Below are positions 24,801-36,226 of a DNA stretch of 64,000 nucleotides, piece after piece. Positions within the stretch are counted from its first letter, which is position 1; each line of letters opens with the position of its first letter. The translations under genes were made by a program, and so were the position numbers. Below the pieces are notes generated by a model that worked only from the letters and a program-made list of their open reading frames with translations, searched no databases and was not told the origin of the DNA. Source of the stretch: Nilaparvata lugens (Eukaryota; Arthropoda; Insecta; Hemiptera; Delphacidae); assembly GCF_014356525.2 (NCBI RefSeq), contig NC_052511.1:32742687-32806686 (forward strand). Reading direction: 5' to 3'.

Positions 24801-26579
24801 TCCAAATCAATCTATCAATCACCTTATAGGTTGTGTTACATGCACCGATGTTTCGGCAATAAGCGTGGGAAGATACATGCCGAAAAAACATTGACCTACT
24901 TACTGTTCATGCAAATGGTGATTCTCCCAGATACCCTCTGGATTCTGCCGTTGCTCATCATTTTCGGTGCAAGTGGAGATAATCAAGATCTCTCATTTTT
25001 AATTGAGATTTATTTGAATATAACTGTTAATCTTTTCCATAACTAATATCAATAACCTTTTCCCCGACCAAATTATTCTCCTTACCTTTTTCAGCAACTT
25101 AATTACCTCAATTTCCAATGCCTGTTTCACTTATTTTCTTCAATCCCTATTTGTTTATCGTTATCTACTTCCCCTTGCCGATTTATTTTTGTTGATGCAA
25201 TTGAATTTGATTGTCATATATGGTTCCTTGTCTATGTGATAGGTTGCAGTGACCACATAATGCGGGATTCACATAGTAGTATGTTTTTACCATGTGCGAT
25301 TGCTAGACTTATCTTCAAAATGTCAGCATTGCATAACTTATTGTGCATGAAGCTCATCTGTCACTATGTGTGCGTAAAGTAGAGTATGCGTCTATCGTTA
25401 AAAGGTACAAAATGAGTTAATCGAAATAATTTTGTCAATTAGAATGAATTTATTCTGTTATTCTCTGTTCGCTCAGTGTAATTTTGAACTAAATCGGAAT
25501 TTCTGGTGATTTAAACTATAAATGCATCAGTTTAAAATAAATAAAACTGGTACACCTCGATTTTCAGTAGCTTATCAAATTTGGTCCCTTATTGTCATCA
25601 CTCGAACTCATAACTTATCTTGATTGGCAGCTGAAACATCTTGATTAGAAATAATAAAAACAAGTATTCGATACTAGTCCACTTTTAACTACAGAAAATC
25701 AACTCCGGAGACAAAACCGCTGTTGCTGATCCGAATAATAAAAACAAACCGGAGCTTCTTCTTGAGGAAGGTCAGCCAATAATAAACAACAGGTAACAAA
25801 TTGAAGTGACAGCTTACAATTTGGGGCATGTTATCCAGTTACCTCAGTTTAGTAGGCTGCACAATATGAATACTGCAGATGATCATAGTTTTTTCGTTCA
25901 CAATTTTGCTGATTGCTACCTTACTTCGGTTGGTCACGGATAACGGTTATATTTGCGTAGCGGATTGATTCCAATGGTCATTTCGCCTAACTGTTACCCC
26001 AGAAAATGTAACGTTCGTAGAATGAGAGCAGACGACATAAAAGCGTGCACAAGCCACTCGCAAAATCACCGGTTATCATTTTTTGATTTGATTTAACCGG
26101 TTAACTGGCTGCTTGCTTCATATTGTAAGCTTTATTCCGATGTTCTATGCTCAACTTCCGGAAAATAACAGCTTTCTGTCAGTGCGCACTTGTTTCCAGC
26201 ATAACTGATTCTACCACTAGATGTAATAGGATTTTTTCTATAGAGTGAGCACCTGATTACTGAGTTTGTATTCTGATAAATAATAAAATTTTTTTGTAAC
26301 TGTGCAAGCGGCTTAGTGTATTAGCGGCACGTTCAATCTAGGTGAATATTTTTTGCTTTTGCAGTATACTTTGCAAGATAAGCTAGATTAGGAAAATTTC
26401 CAATATTTTTTCATTATAAATATATCTTCGAAATTTCAATAGAGTGGTATGGACTATGAAATAAAGCATGGAAAGGAATAAAGTGATGGATGTGGTATCG
26501 AATAGATTATAGTAAAATTTTACCAGTGTGTAAATTTTATAGTATTTTAAGTACATTTTAGTAAATTTTAAATTATGCA
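21891..26579. other. Unassigned sequence
   Basis: About 4.7 kb in which I see no gene or definite transposon. A 94-codon frame at 24762-25046 has a hydrophobic stretch near its end but no family resemblance. The part near 25256-25385 has weakly inverted cacatagt words that may be an eroded MITE. Confidence 0.45.
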
Positions 26580-26645
26580 TATGGTATGGAATGGATATAG
26601 TATGGTATGGAATGGATATAGTATGGTATTGTATGGATGGAGTAT
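26580..26645. repeat. Minisatellite, 21-bp unit
   Basis: The unit tatggtatggaatggatatag is repeated in tandem, two good copies and a degraded third, within a longer TATGG-rich tract. Confidence 0.75.
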
Positions 26646-26859
26646 TGGTATAGATCAGAGTGATATAGCATATTGGAAATGAAGTATCACATAGAAATTT
26701 TGTAATATTTTTAGTATACAAAAATTTCAATCAAGGTTTAGTAATGAGATTTCTTTATTATGTAACTTCAACAATCAATGATGGATAAATAATCAATTAA
26801 TTATTATAAGAAACATCCATGAATTGAGTTTCAATTAGGTCCTTATCCATCTGGATTGT

Positions 26860-27490
26860 ACTAATTATTTTGAAGGAAAGTGGAAAGAATGAAATCTCAA
26901 GCATGAAGATAAATAAAATCTTAAGCTTGGAGATAAAAATTAAAAGATTGAGAGGAAAGAGTTAAAAAAATGTATTGTGCTACAAAACAGATTAAAATGA
27001 ATTGAAAATTCATGAAATATAGTTAAATGGAAGAGCAGAGAAAATTGGAGAAGGGGTAAAATGAGAAGCAGATGAAAATGGCTTTGATGCAGGAAATATA
27101 GTAAGAAAGTGGATAATGCGAGACTGGATGAAAAGCAGACTGAAATTGCTTCATTTTTTAAATATATTCCATAGACGAGGAGCAGGTAGGATGAAGAGGC
27201 TAAGATAAAAAGTGGATGAAAATGGCTTGATACAGGAAATATAGTAGAAGAGTAAAAGAGATAGGACGAGAAGGGTAAGAAGAGGATAAGAATAAGCCAA
27301 GGCAAATGACTGGATTAAGGAAACGTGGCTCACTGGCTTGTGAGGAAGAGGAATGAAGTGTGAAGATGGTGATCTCCCATAATCCCCCGCAGCTGCCTAC
27401 ACATGATCTTACTTTCTTTTCAACTTTCTCCGACAAATGATGAGGAGGAAGCGAGAGACAACGACAGGTAAAGATAGTGGGAGAAGGAAC
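26860..27490. repeat. Purine-rich tract with imperfect tandem repeat
   Basis: The plus strand is strongly biased to A and G (gaaag, gatgaaaa and ggaggaag words). The phrase tggatgaaaatggctt...caggaaatatagta recurs at about 27069 and 27213, a spacing near 145 bp. The long open frames seen here on the minus strand (26940-27305) are leucine/serine/phenylalanine-rich products of the skew and not genes. Confidence 0.65.
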
Positions 27491-28147
27491 GGGGAAGAAT
27501 TGGGATCATTTTTAGTAGGCCTAAACCCTAAGTTGCCTCAGGCGCCTCTGCTTTGTTTACGTATCATTATCTTATTATCTCAATTCTCTATTGAAGAATT
27601 ACTTGTTGAGCCCAACAAACAAGTAGGAGACTATACGATTTACAACAAAAACTCAGACAGGTTGAATTATAAAAAACGTTTGATAATCATATTGCAGTTT
27701 CACTTTCATGTTTATTCAATTACACCAGAAACAAAAGGATTGTAGAACAGTAGAATAAAGTAGAACAGTAGAATGAAGTTTCAACTCATGTAGACTATTC
27801 TAGGCTTTTCTATCATTACATTCCAATGCATTATTGCAATCATGAAGGTCTCAGAATAAAGTTAAAAACTTGCCCTTAAATCTTCAAATTCTATCTCTTA
27901 AATATAATATAATATTATTCAATCTTTCAAAAATCAATAAAAGACAATTCTTGTTATTCAAGAAAACGGTTGACTCCAAATCCATAGTATTCTAACAAGA
28001 GCTAAGCACATTCTATGGCTACATCACATTCTGTATACTCTCTGAAGCTGACAAATGATATTCAGAAATGATATGTAGTTATTGACTTACATAAAATAGT
28101 GAATATAATTATACTATAAAATCAATTTCAATTGAAAAATAAATATT
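27491..28147. other. Unassigned sequence
   Basis: No recognised feature. A plus-strand frame starting at 27437 (102 codons) comes partly from the purine-rich tract and has no family resemblance. Confidence 0.5.
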
Positions 28148-28694
28148 AATATTTTAGATACTGTAGAATAAATTCGAATATCTATAGTAAGGTCCACGTT
28201 ATAATGGCAGTGTTTGATTGGCAATGGTATTGCTATCCTTGTCTATTATCCAACAAAGTGGGTAGCGCTATCTCTTTCTCGCTTTGCTCTGTTGCCAGAT
28301 AGTCTTTTAACAATGTAGATTTAATAATTAATTAACAAAAAATTTCATCTTTGTTATGAAAATTCATTAAGAAATTATTGAAAAATATAATTTCTTGCTT
28401 AATAAAATATAATTGATTATTTTTAACGAGTATGAACACTTGAACACTAATATCACATCAATAAACCTGTATCAGCTACCGTCTATAGAAGACAGAAGAT
28501 CAGCAAAGTTGTTCTTCTATCTTTCTCCACTGCCATTATAATGTAGACCTCACTATAGTGACAGTGATAGTACGTGAATGAATAACAGAGAACAATATTT
28601 ATTACGACTTGTAAGGTTGATCATACTTTACAAACTCACTACTTAGCATGAAATGAAAATATGAGAATGATAAAACGAAGTCGCGTCATCAAGT
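28148..28694 (+). repeat. Left copy of host segment duplicated around the retrotransposon
   Basis: This 547-bp segment is repeated at 37438-37984 with four substitutions noticed and no indels. It ends at the left edge of the 5' LTR (aagt/tgtaac). The right-hand copy continues past the same point (aagttcactttgg) as if no element had ever inserted. It contains a MITE. Confidence 0.95.
28185..28555. mobile_element. Tc1/mariner-like MITE, left copy
   Basis: Terminal inverted repeats of about 28 bp begin tagtaaggtccacgttataa and end with the imperfect complement (cactgccattataatg...cacta). TA lies on both sides (28183-28184 and 28556-28557), fitting the TA target duplication of Tc1/mariner. The interior has no ORF. 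Confidence 0.75.
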
Positions 28695-31049
28695 TGTAAC
28701 ATATTTAAATCTGGGTAGATAAAAAGCCCTAACAGAAATAGTAATAGGTCTAAAAATAAAGTAATTGGCTAATATCGCCAAGCAGATAATAACCAAGATT
28801 AGATAGCATCAGCTTGTTCTGGCTAAATGGTACAAGAACCTAAAAAGGATTTGAAGGAAGTTTATTGCTCATAAATAGATTATTATATAAAATATTTGAA
28901 GATTGAGGTTATGTAGATGTATTCACGGATCGGTGACCTAGAGATCGATCAAACCGAAGAACGTAGAATCTGACCAAAACCCCTTGGCAGAGCTTTATTG
29001 CATTCGGATGGTGTGCAATGTGAAAAACACCCGTCCACGTGGCTAATTATTAGGTAGCATGGAATTAATATTAATGTATAGAATATTAACTAGCATGCAA
29101 AGAGCATAAATAAAAAACCAAATAAAAATAATTTAATGTATTCAGGAAATAAGAGTTACCAGGCGCATGAATACCGAATAAAATTTGCATGCACCAATAG
29201 TAAAACGGCAGTTAATAGGCGGCAACTGTAGGCCAATTCAAAAATATTTATATATATTTATATAAATGTACTAGATTTTGTGTAAAATTTGTGTAATCTA
29301 TGTTATCAATATGGCTCGAATGCAAAGAATTATTAACCATATAATCTAAGCAATATTTTGGCATTTTTTGTAAGATCTATTTGAATTTAATGGCGGAGGA
29401 TTGGATATTTAAATTTTATGCTAATTTGAAAGTCGGAAAGAGGATCTGTAAAACTTGAGGAGGAAGAACCAGCACTCGCCAGCCAGATGCCACCATAAGA
29501 GGACCCCAAATATTTTAGAGCGAAGTACCTTATTAATAATTTTGTAAAAATTTAAATTTAAAGTAAATTATTAAATTTCTTAAAAGACTTCGTGATGCTA
29601 TTGTGAAGCAGAAGTCATTTTTCATTTTAATTTAATTTATAACCCCTTGGAGGAGACGATTCCGGCTACCATATTCCCGGACCACATGGAGTTGGATCGA
29701 CATCGGCGGCTTACAAGAAGATTTTCGACACGTGAGTGATTAAATTTGAATTTAGTGATGGGCGCCCTAGTGCTTCGAATTAATCTGATGATCAAAGCTA
29801 GCTCGCCGAAAGGGTTTAGTATAAATTAAGAAATTAATAAGAGTAATACTTGCGCAAGTAAAAAAAATTAGTATTAAAGGTATTTAATTGAAAGAAAAAT
29901 ATAGATCAATATTTTAGAAATTTCTATTTAATCAAAGAAGTACGAAATCTAGGCTATTAAAACATATGCATATAATATTTAATTTTTTGCAATACAATTT
30001 GCGATAATTTATCATAGTTCTAATTCACTAGATGAATGGCTCTACCTATTCCGTCAGGTGCCGAATCTTGCACCCTGAGATGAAAATATATATATTCGAT
30101 ACAAATAAATCTACTAAATACTAGAGATTTTAATATATATATATTTGGATTATTAGTGGCTAATTTATCAAGCTGATCTTAGAGCACATATTTTTGATTG
30201 AATTATCCAAGTCGACAAGTATTAGCAAGTACATGTCGCAGCTACATGCAAAAGAATGCATATGATTCCAAGATAAAGGCACATGGTAATGATTCGTGCC
30301 ATAAATCTAGAATATAAGTTAGCCTGTGATATTTTATTGATTTCAAATATTGTTCTATTTTTATATTATATTTTTTATCGCTCTATATATATTTTTTGCC
30401 TCGATTGATCTTTGCATTATTATGTAATATATGTATGAAACTTCCATGGTGTGCAATTTATTTTTTATTCCTCAACTCTATAGTATAAGTATCATTTATA
30501 TATGTATATTTATTATTTATTGAATTACAAGAGTTATTGGAGAAGCCATATCTAGGCCTATCAAGATTTTTTAAGACTGAATACTATTAAAAAAAACCAC
30601 GACCTAATTATATTAAATCTCATGCTTTACCGACTGATGCCAAGCAGGAGGCTAATCGTTATTTAAATATAAAGAATAACGTGACACAAAGACATGTCGT
30701 ACCAACGTGGGACTGATGATGAGAGCCAAGCTCATCGAATAATTAGTTGAAATTAGGTCAATAACCATATTGAAAATTATAGATAACTTATACGAGTTGT
30801 GAGGAAAACTGGCGAAGGAAAATTTGTATTACTTTTTGGGGAAACAAGAGCTTTAATAGAGAGAAATTATATGTTTTAAAGAAAATTTTATATTATTAGT
30901 ACTGTGAAAAATTACATGTTTATAGAGAGAGATTATATTTTATAAGCCTAAACTGCTATTACTTTCTAGTCAAAAATATATTAGGTGTTTAAGCCGGTTG
31001 GAAAATAAGTCGCAGCCTGTAAACTAGCCAAGAATAAATCAACAAAACA
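28695..31049 (+). repeat. 5' LTR (inferred 2.35 kb)
   Basis: It begins TGTAAC after the host sequence. The first 1224 bp are repeated at 36227-37448. The right end is inferred to be at 31049 (aacaaaaca) because a TGG-starting primer-binding-site candidate follows. The diverged copy at 45.8-47.56 kb matches both the shared and unshared halves without a break, which supports the long LTR. An alternative is a 1.2-kb LTR with the rest being leader. Confidence 0.65.
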
Positions 31050-31068
31050 TTGGGGGCGCTAGAACATT
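31050..31068 (+). other. Candidate primer-binding site
   Basis: The sequence ttgggggcgctagaacatt directly follows the inferred LTR end and starts with TGG, as expected for pairing to a tRNA CCA end. I cannot assign the tRNA. A TATAAATA motif lies just downstream at 31083, inside the leader, which is unusual. Confidence 0.35.
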
Positions 31069-31227
31069 GTAAAAAACTTAAGTATAAATACCTTGTTGTA
31101 AGAGTATCCAAACACTTTACACATCACTGTTCACTGTAAGTCCCGGTTTGTGTCTTTTTTTTTTTTTTAAGCATTCTCGCTCATCATTCTTATCACTGTT
31201 TAATTAGCATTTATCATATTTGACATA

Positions 31228-33112
31228 ATGAATCACACTCCCGCAAACTCTGAAGTTTCATATATGTACGGCGGTTGCACAGATCCCACTTTGTCGACTC
31301 CGAGCACATCAAACCCCACCACGGCAGATGCCAATACGCCACGAGAAAGGGAACCAGGAAGCGTCGGGTCGATAGTCTTCGATCCACCAGGTCTGCAACC
31401 TCTATCCTCCACTCGAATCGACGCCGCTGACACACCATTGAATCAACGGATAGTAGAGATCAACTTGAAGGGGGCGAGGAGCAACCTGCAGAACCCGCAT
31501 CGCCGGAGGCCGAGTCACACTGGGCAAACAAAGTATATTTTCAATCACAGAATTAGATCCGCTTCAAAAGGTAATAATGGAACAAACTAGTAGCACTTTC
31601 AACATTATGTTACAAAAAACAATGGATAGTATGATGCAGGAGATAAAAAAGAGATTGCTACAGTAAAAGAGGAAAATAAACAAACAGTGGAACAGGGTAT
31701 GAAGAGACCACAGGCGCTATAAAATCAGTAGAACAACGGTTGGATAATATTGAAACTAAAGTAGAGAGTCATAGGAAGAGTTAAAAGCAATGATAACCCT
31801 ACAAAAAGAAAGTCAGGATAAAGTTACGGCAGGATTATCGGAAAGGTTGGATACGGTTACATGTGAACTCAATGAAAGGATAGATAACCTAACTACACAA
31901 ATCACTACACCTATTCAGGATATAACAAATAACATTAAGGCCGATTGCCACCAAGAAATCCACAAACAAATTACCGTTGCCAATCAAAACTTAACAACTA
32001 CAGTTGACAAAAATATTAACAATATTAAAGAAATACAAAACAAACAGATTAATATGTCCACAAAATGAACCAACTGCAAGGTAGCATCAATCAAAACACT
32101 GAAACCTGTAAAGCTTAAATGGAACTCTACTAATTCAAAAATCCACTCTGACTCAATTAAATCAAGAAATAAACGCAAATAAAATTACACATAATAGTCA
32201 ATGGCAGATAACACAGGAAAAAATAATAGCATTGGAAAATCATATTCAACAACAACCTCAAGGAATTCAAACAGACAACCTCAACGTACATAGTATATTA
32301 CAAGGACTAGGAAAATTTGATAACACTGATCGCCATTTGCAACCTCAACCATTCATTGATCAGATAAAATTAGTACAAACTCTTGCACCTACCTCTTGGA
32401 ATTTTTGGCGTCTCCGTTTGACTAATTTATTGATTGGCGAACCCCTGATGTTTTTTCGGAGTAGAGCCCATGAATTTACATCATTGGATGAGTTTGTCGC
32501 TGTCTTCCTGGAACAGTATTGGAGCAGAAGTAAACAGTTGGACGTGCTAGCGGACATCATATCATGCGATTTCAACCCTAACTTAGACGGTGCATGTACC
32601 ACTTTCGTCACTGCCCTACAGTTTAAAAATTCTCAATTGAGCGAGCCCATTAATGAATCGGCATTAGCAAGTATTATTTTAAAGAAGCTACCGTATCAAG
32701 TTAGAATGGCACTCGCCACACAACCCATTACTGATTGTAAGCAGCTGATTAATATTTATATGGCATACAGTCTGCAATGGCAATATCAAACCACCGCTCA
32801 GACCAGAGATACGCATCAAATCAGCATAATTCAAAATTTAATCCGCATAACAGCCAAAATTATGAACCGGTATCATATGATCGCTACCGATCTGCTCCCC
32901 AATTTGAACGCCGCTATGAGCACAGGCAAAATGGTAATTGGAATAATGAAAAATTTCAAAATCGTACAACCAACCACTATGCCCAGCAGAGCAATCGTAG
33001 GAATCACTATGATGGCCGTGATCGATTAAACTCACATAATAATCACACACAAAACAGTTACAACAGAAATTATAAACCACCACCTCAACAAGTAAGTACA
33101 AATATACACTAG
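31228..33112 (+). pseudogene. gag: gag, interrupted by frameshifts
   Basis: Gag is read in pieces. The start is an ATG at 31228, with a serine/threonine/proline-rich N-terminus to 31590. A glutamine- and asparagine-rich coiled-coil-like stretch lies at 31790-32068. The capsid-like piece starts upstream of 32232 and runs to 33029. A polar Asn/Arg/Tyr-rich tail is read in another frame (to 33112). In the capsid piece the words LQGLGKF (residues 23-29), APTSWNFWRLRLTNLL (52-67) and FTSLDEFVAVFLEQYW (82-97) match the retrotransposon gag fold pattern. No CCHC knuckle is seen in the tail. At least four frame breaks separate the pieces, several near A runs. They may be true decay or uncorrected homopolymer errors. 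Confidence 0.8.
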
Positions 33113-33209
33113 CACATGCAATAGGTTTGATCAACAAAAACCCGGAACCCAACACCCAACGACCCGCCACCAGACATACAGAAAACTACAGCTAATAAAC
33201 CATGACTAT

Positions 33210-33770
33210 ATGATACCCCCGATACAGCAAGCACAAACTCAAGTGAAACAAACCAAGAAAAACAAGACATCTCAACATCATACACCACATTCAGAAATGA
33301 TTACCGGAGACTTGTTAGAAGAAACGGAAAAAGAAAGCAGGCTACCGGATATACAAATGCAAGCGTATATCGATATAGAAATATATGGAATGAAGGTTCA
33401 AGCATTAGTAGATAGTGGTTCACAATGTAGCCTCATACAAACAGACTTATTCCAACGTCTGAAAGAAAAAACAAAATTAGCTACTCTACCGTTAACCAAC
33501 GTATATGTATCAGGTATCAGTCCAGGACGGCGAATACATATACTACTCAATGTTTACTGGAAATAAATCTTCAACAACAACGATTCGCATATACATTTCT
33601 TGTATTACCTGTTTCCGGTCCGCACATAATAATAGGTACAGATTTTCTACAACACTTCCAGGCCTGTTTAAATTTCCAAACCTCGAAATTTCATGCATTT
33701 ACCGAAACCGAAGCATACGAAGTCATAGTACCCCTTGATCTGAAGAAACGCACTGAAGGAATCGCTGAGG
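33210..33770 (+). pseudogene. pol: Retropepsin (protease) region of pol, frameshifted
   Basis: From 33210 the frame reaches VQALVDSGSQCSLI, with the catalytic DSG at residues 68-70, in a context normal for a Gypsy-type aspartic protease. That frame stops at 33566. The second conserved block, HIIIGTDFLQ (33623-33652), is in a different frame, which runs on to about 33960. One frameshift near 33540 therefore splits the enzyme between the active-site loop and the I-G-x-D block. The reverse transcriptase follows in a third register with a short overlap. Confidence 0.85.
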
Positions 33771-33908
33771 TACATTTCGCTCACTACATGGAAGGCGTGC
33801 CGAGGGAGTGGGGTATCCGCGGAATGGAAAATGCTATGGAGTGTATGGAGGTATTAAGCCTAACAACGAAGGACCGAGCACCGTCAAGAGCCGACTCTAG
33901 TACGAAGA

Positions 33909-34278
33909 ATGTTAGAGATACTGATAAACAGAATTCATCAACGTACCGATTGGCACCCTGACACTAGACAGGAAATAATTCAAGTATTCCGCAAAAATGC
34001 AGACGTTTTTTCCGAACAACCTGGCCTAGCTACTCACTTCAAATGTTCACTCAACGTTAAACCACACGACACGTATTATCGCAAATCATACCCCATACCC
34101 TTCGCCTATCGATCCGCCGCCATAGCAGAAATATCTCGCATGGAACAACTAGGAATTATAGAAGAATCCACAGCACCCTATAGTTTGCCGATTGTGTGTG
34201 TAGCCAAAAAGGATGGAACAGTGAGACTCTGTCTGGATGCTCGCGCCTTGAACCGCATATTGGATGATGACCGAGAGG
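33909..34278 (+). pseudogene. pol: Reverse transcriptase N-terminal part, truncated
   Basis: The first 123 residues hold the opening blocks of Ty3/Gypsy RT: FSEQPGL (34-40), YPIPFAYR (61-68), EISRMEQLGIIEES (74-87), LPIVCVAKKDG (93-103) and RLCLDARALNRIL (106-118), ending near DDRE. The next expected block (leading to the first catalytic aspartate, L-D-L/S), the YxDD box, the thumb, RNase H and integrase are all missing. The frame stays open to 34802, but from about 34278 the product is arginine-rich and unrelated to RT. The truncation is abrupt, at the base where a GC-rich island begins. Confidence 0.9.
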
Positions 34279-34550
34279 ACAGCATACAGGACCGCAAGAA
34301 CCAACACCGCAAGGCCCGGAGACGGAGGCGCCCGAGGACACCGGACGGCCGACATCAGGACGGAGAGGACGGCATTCGGGAGAGGAGCATGCATCGTAAG
34401 GCCCGGAGGCGGAAGAAGCGACGAAGAAGGAACCGCGCGCGCGCATACCGGCCGCATGCACGCTTCAAGAGGCCGAGGAAAACACCGGACAGAATCCAGG
34501 ATGGAGGACAGGAGCGGACCAACGTCATGCATCCGCGGCACATTCGTTTT
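34270..34550 (+). other. GC-rich, CpG-rich island replacing RT sequence
   Basis: About 280 bp with clearly higher G+C than the rest of the window, rich in CGGA, GGAGG and ACCG words. A unit with gcaaggcccggagacggagg recurs as gtaaggcccggaggcggaag about 87 bp later (near 34310 and 34397), so it is partly a degenerate tandem repeat. In the RT frame it encodes an arginine-rich run without stops, and neighbouring frames are open too, as expected of a biased sequence. Its origin is unknown; it could be captured foreign, satellite or host DNA. Confidence 0.6.
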
Positions 34551-36226
34551 AAGGAAGATGATCAACGATGTGACCGGAATAATAGGCCAAAGAAATATAA
34601 CAAAAATGGAGCTACTACCAGAACAAATACGGATTCGTGCATGGGCAACAAGAAAATGGAAGATGGACTAATGAATAATGGAAGGTGGTTAAGAAGAGTG
34701 ATGGAAACAAGGAATTATATTAATAAAATGGAAGTACCTGACTATTATATGATGAGAGATAATACTATTAAAGAGATGATAAATGTTTTGTTATGGTGTT
34801 AATGTTGGTAATGGCTGTGATATGGATAAAAGACTGTGTTGTGGATAGAACGAAAAATATTGTATTGTTGTTGTGTTAATGAATCTATTATTGATGGTTG
34901 GAAATTTAATATTATAAAAATGTTTATTGTTGTAAGCCTAATGAATTATAGTGAACGAAAACAAGAATATTAGATGAATATAAGAGGAAGGATGAGTAAG
35001 AGTGCAGGATATTTGAAAAGAATGGATTAAAAGAAATTACCATTAAGGAAGCTAGGATTGTTTAGAAAAGTATACCAGATACAAGGGCTTCAAATTTATG
35101 ATGAAAATAATTATCAATTAGGACAGCCTCAACAAACAACCAGACAGCAGATAACCGAACGGCCTACAGCAACAACTACAAACAGAATGCAAGTAAATCA
35201 CAACAATTCTACATGAAATATCTTCACAGAATTTGAAATAAATATGATAAGAAATCAAGGAAAACATTATTATCAAACCGATTACTAACCTTCCTTAATA
35301 ATTTTAATCTTGGCATAGGACCGCGTGGCAACAATCCAATGTTTTAATTCCTTCCAGCCGTTAGAAGCCTGCAATAAGAAAAAGAATAATTTTTAAATGT
35401 GTAATTAAATTAGCTACATCCACTAAAAAAGGACACAAGCGGGGATAATAAAATTAAAATTTGTTAATTACCTTTTTAAGAGAAAAAATTGAGCAGTTAG
35501 GTTATTTATGAAAGTCGACAGCAAATTCTGATGTAACATGTAGCACTATGAAATGTAGAACAGCGACCAGCTGAGCAAAGCCACCTAAATCAAATATGTA
35601 ATGTCTGTTGAACATATGTTTATAAAAGAAGTACTGTACCCAAAGAGTTATTTATTATTGTTATTTATTATATTTATTAATGTCGATATATTTATTTATA
35701 TGGTTTTATATTTATTACTTTTAATTATGCCACGTTTGTTACCTGAAAAAGACTTAAAGTGAATACCAGCTACCAAAACCAAAGAGCCATTAGCAAAAGA
35801 AAAGTATTGTACCTGATGTATAGAAAATATTTATATTAAGACCTAAGAAATACTATAGATATAAGCCCAGAAGTTTTGTGAATCGAAATTATTGTCTAAA
35901 AGGAATCATTTGTGAGAATTATGAATGTGTGTAGTTAAGTTGGCGGCCCTGCAAGCGGCGAATTAAAAATTACTATGTTTAAGTGTTGTCAGGAGGAATG
36001 CGTTTAGAAGTTTATTTATGATATTTTATGTGTGTTGAGGAGGAGAATTTGTTATTGTATTTGATAAAGGTATAAAGGAGATGCAGCAAATATGTCTGCG
36101 ATCTGTGATAGAAGTATGAGAGTATAATTTATAAATAAAGTATAGTGTATATCGATGTATTGAAGGTGGGTTTTCATTAAAAACATTGTGATTCTCAAAT
36201 ATTTTGAATTCAAACCCAGGGGCGCG
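34551..36226 (+). other. Non-coding 3' interior of the retrotransposon
   Basis: AT-rich and purine-rich. The RT frame remains open to 34802, but the product resembles neither integrase nor an envelope protein. No RNase H or integrase motif (HHCC, D-D-E) is seen. The last bases before the 3' LTR (cccaggggcgcg) are a poor polypurine tract. This may be replacement sequence acquired with the GC-rich island. Confidence 0.55.

Noticed and set aside
26940..27436. Minus-strand frames of up to 121 codons with apparent membrane segments
   Set aside because: The purine-rich plus strand forces hydrophobic codons on the minus strand, and the frames follow the tandem repeat.
33909..34802. A continuous 297-codon frame read as one protein with an arginine-rich nuclear or nucleic-acid-binding C-terminus
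   Set aside because: The first 123 residues are truncated Gypsy RT. The arginine run comes from the GC-rich island, where several frames are open at once. The fusion is a by-product of a rearrangement.
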